Positions 5,845 to 6,898 of a DNA stretch of 6,898 nt are shown here, in pieces. Made by a program: the position numbers and the translations under genes. Source of the DNA: Fusobacteriota bacterium (GTDB taxonomy: Bacteria; Fusobacteriota; Fusobacteriia; Fusobacteriales; Fusobacteriaceae); assembly GCA_003973585.1 (NCBI GenBank), contig QNYN01000170.1:1-6898 (forward strand). The letters are read 5' to 3'. Every line of letters begins with the position of its first letter. Position 1 is the stretch's first letter. Under the pieces are notes generated by a model, which was not told the origin of the DNA, made no database searches, and saw only the letters and a list, made by a program, of their open reading frames with translations.

Positions 5845-6898
5845 ATGAAAAACAAGAGGAAAATAACAGTCCTGGGAGGGTTACTATTAATAGTATCAGT
5901 CTTATTTGGACAACTAAATAACGAGACAAAGGAAAATTTAGATAAAGTATTATCAGAAGTTTCTCTTTCTTTAATGACATCACATTATAAAAAATTAAAT
6001 ATCGATGATGACTTTTCAAAGAGAGTATTAAAAAATTATATAGATACACTAGACTATAATCATCAATATTTTACCAAAGATGAAGTAGATGATATTTACA
6101 AAAAATGGGGAAAGAAATTAGACGATAATTTTGTACAAGGAGATTCTACAGCAGCTTTTGAAATTTATAAAACTTATGAAAATGCTGTAAGAAGAGTTAA
6201 TGAATATCAGAGAAAATTATTGGAAAATCCAGAAAAATTAGATTTTACAAAGGATGAGAAATTATTAGTAGATAGAGAAGATGCTGAATTTTTTAAAAGT
6301 AAAAAAGAATATGAAGATCACTGGAGAAAAATGTTAAAAGCTTCTATTTTATCTGTAGAAGATTATGAAGAATTATCTTATGAAGACAGCGTAGAAAGGG
6401 TAAAAAATAAAATAAATACAAGGGAAAAATTATTAAAGAAGAAAACTACAGATGACATTTACTCTTTATTTGTAAACTCTTTTTTAGCTGAATATGATCC
6501 TCATACAGATTATATGTCTGAAAAAGAACTTGAAGAATTTAACATTAGTATGAAAGCTCAACTTACAGGTATTGGAGCAGTACTAACAACAGAAAAAGGT
6601 TTTTTAAAAGTAGTAAAAATATTACCTGATGGACCAGCAGCTAAAGGAAAAGAGTTACAACCTGGTGATAGAATAATAGCTGTAGCACCTGATGGGGAAA
6701 ATTTTGAAGACATTATGGATTGGCCATCTAGTGAATCGATAAATTTAATAAAAGGAAAAAAAGGAACAGAAGTAAAATTAAAAGTTTTACCTAGTGGAAG
6801 TAAATCAGCAAAAATTTATACATATACAAGGGAAGTTATAAAATTAGAAAGTCAATCTGCAAAATACTTTATAAAAAAAGTAGAAACTAAAGATGATA
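5845..6898 (+). CDS. prc: Prc/Tsp-type C-terminal processing protease, N-terminal half (3' truncated by window edge)
   Basis: The frame opens at ATG 5845, six bases after a strong AGGAGG (5833-5838), and runs without a stop to the edge: 351 complete codons plus one base. Residues 1-23 look like a Sec signal peptide (KNKRK, then a hydrophobic stretch to about 22) with no lipobox cysteine, so the product should be exported to the periplasm. About 28-215 resembles the Tsp N-terminal domain, with LDYNHQYF (69-76), LDFT then LVDRED (132-146) and YDPHTDYMS (217-225). About 232-316 is the PDZ region, including TGIGAVL (241-247), DGPAAKGKELQPGDRI (262-277) and LIKGKKGTEVKLKVLP (301-316). The order and motifs recall E. 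coli Prc, a serine-lysine protease that degrades or trims proteins from their C-termini. The S41 catalytic domain lies beyond the window, so activity cannot be judged. The 16-base gap to pabC has no terminator, suggesting co-transcription. Confidence 0.9.
   Translation, partial: MKNKRKITVLGGLLLIVSVLFGQLNNETKENLDKVLSEVSLSLMTSHYKKLNIDDDFSKRVLKNYIDTLDYNHQYFTKDEVDDIYKKWGKKLDDNFVQGDSTAAFEIYKTYENAVRRVNEYQRKLLENPEKLDFTKDEKLLVDREDAEFFKSKKEYEDHWRKMLKASILSVEDYEELSYEDSVERVKNKINTREKLLKKKTTDDIYSLFVNSFLAEYDPHTDYMSEKELEEFNISMKAQLTGIGAVLTTEKGFLKVVKILPDGPAAKGKELQPGDRIIAVAPDGENFEDIMDWPSSESINLIKGKKGTEVKLKVLPSGSKSAKIYTYTREVIKLESQSAKYFIKKVETKDD

Noticed and set aside
5831..6049. Reverse-strand open frame of 72 codons over the start of prc
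   Set aside because: The opposite strand has a strong ribosome binding site, a signal peptide and clear Prc motifs; the reverse frame shows nothing recognisable.

Overview
The window is AT-rich, with short intergenic gaps, strong AGGAGG-type ribosome binding sites and AGA/ATA/TTA-rich codon use. It also encodes a Prc/Tsp-type periplasmic protease, which is typical of diderm bacteria. Together these suggest an AT-rich diderm, most likely a Fusobacteriota relative (Fusobacterium, Cetobacterium, Ilyobacter type). This is inference from composition and gene types, not from a marker gene. All seven genes lie on the + strand, coding density is high, and no RNA gene, mobile element, CRISPR array or long repeat was seen.

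Region 1 (1-2886) is the tail of an ABC importer operon: the C-terminal part of a two-domain ATPase (its start lies left of the window), then two inner-membrane permeases. Each gene junction is a one-base TAATG stop/start overlap. The set matches the nucleoside (BMP/NupNOPQ, formerly YufNOPQ) family. The substrate-binding lipoprotein normally found with it is not in the window.

Region 2 (2887-3016) is a compact control region. It holds an intrinsic terminator closing the transporter operon, directly followed by a good sigma-70-type promoter (TTGAAA, 17 bp, TATACT). The -10 sits inside a nearly perfect 9-4-9 inverted repeat that looks like a repressor operator. The predicted leader is only about 20-30 nt, so there is no room for a riboswitch or attenuator.

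Region 3 (3017-5828) is a complete pabA-pabB-pabC operon making p-aminobenzoate (pABA) for folate. PabA supplies ammonia from glutamine, PabB turns chorismate into 4-amino-4-deoxychorismate (ADC), and PabC eliminates pyruvate to give pABA. PabB carries the lysine that separates ADC synthase from anthranilate synthase. The best start of pabC is ATG 5022, not the upstream in-frame TTG 5013.

Region 4 (5845-6898) is the 5' part of a Prc/Tsp (C-terminal processing) protease gene, cut by the right edge before its catalytic domain. It starts 16 nt after pabC with a strong ribosome binding site and no terminator or convincing promoter between, so it is probably co-transcribed with the pab genes.

I see no undescribed system here. 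The points most worth checking are the operator-like palindrome at the pab promoter and the pab-prc linkage.
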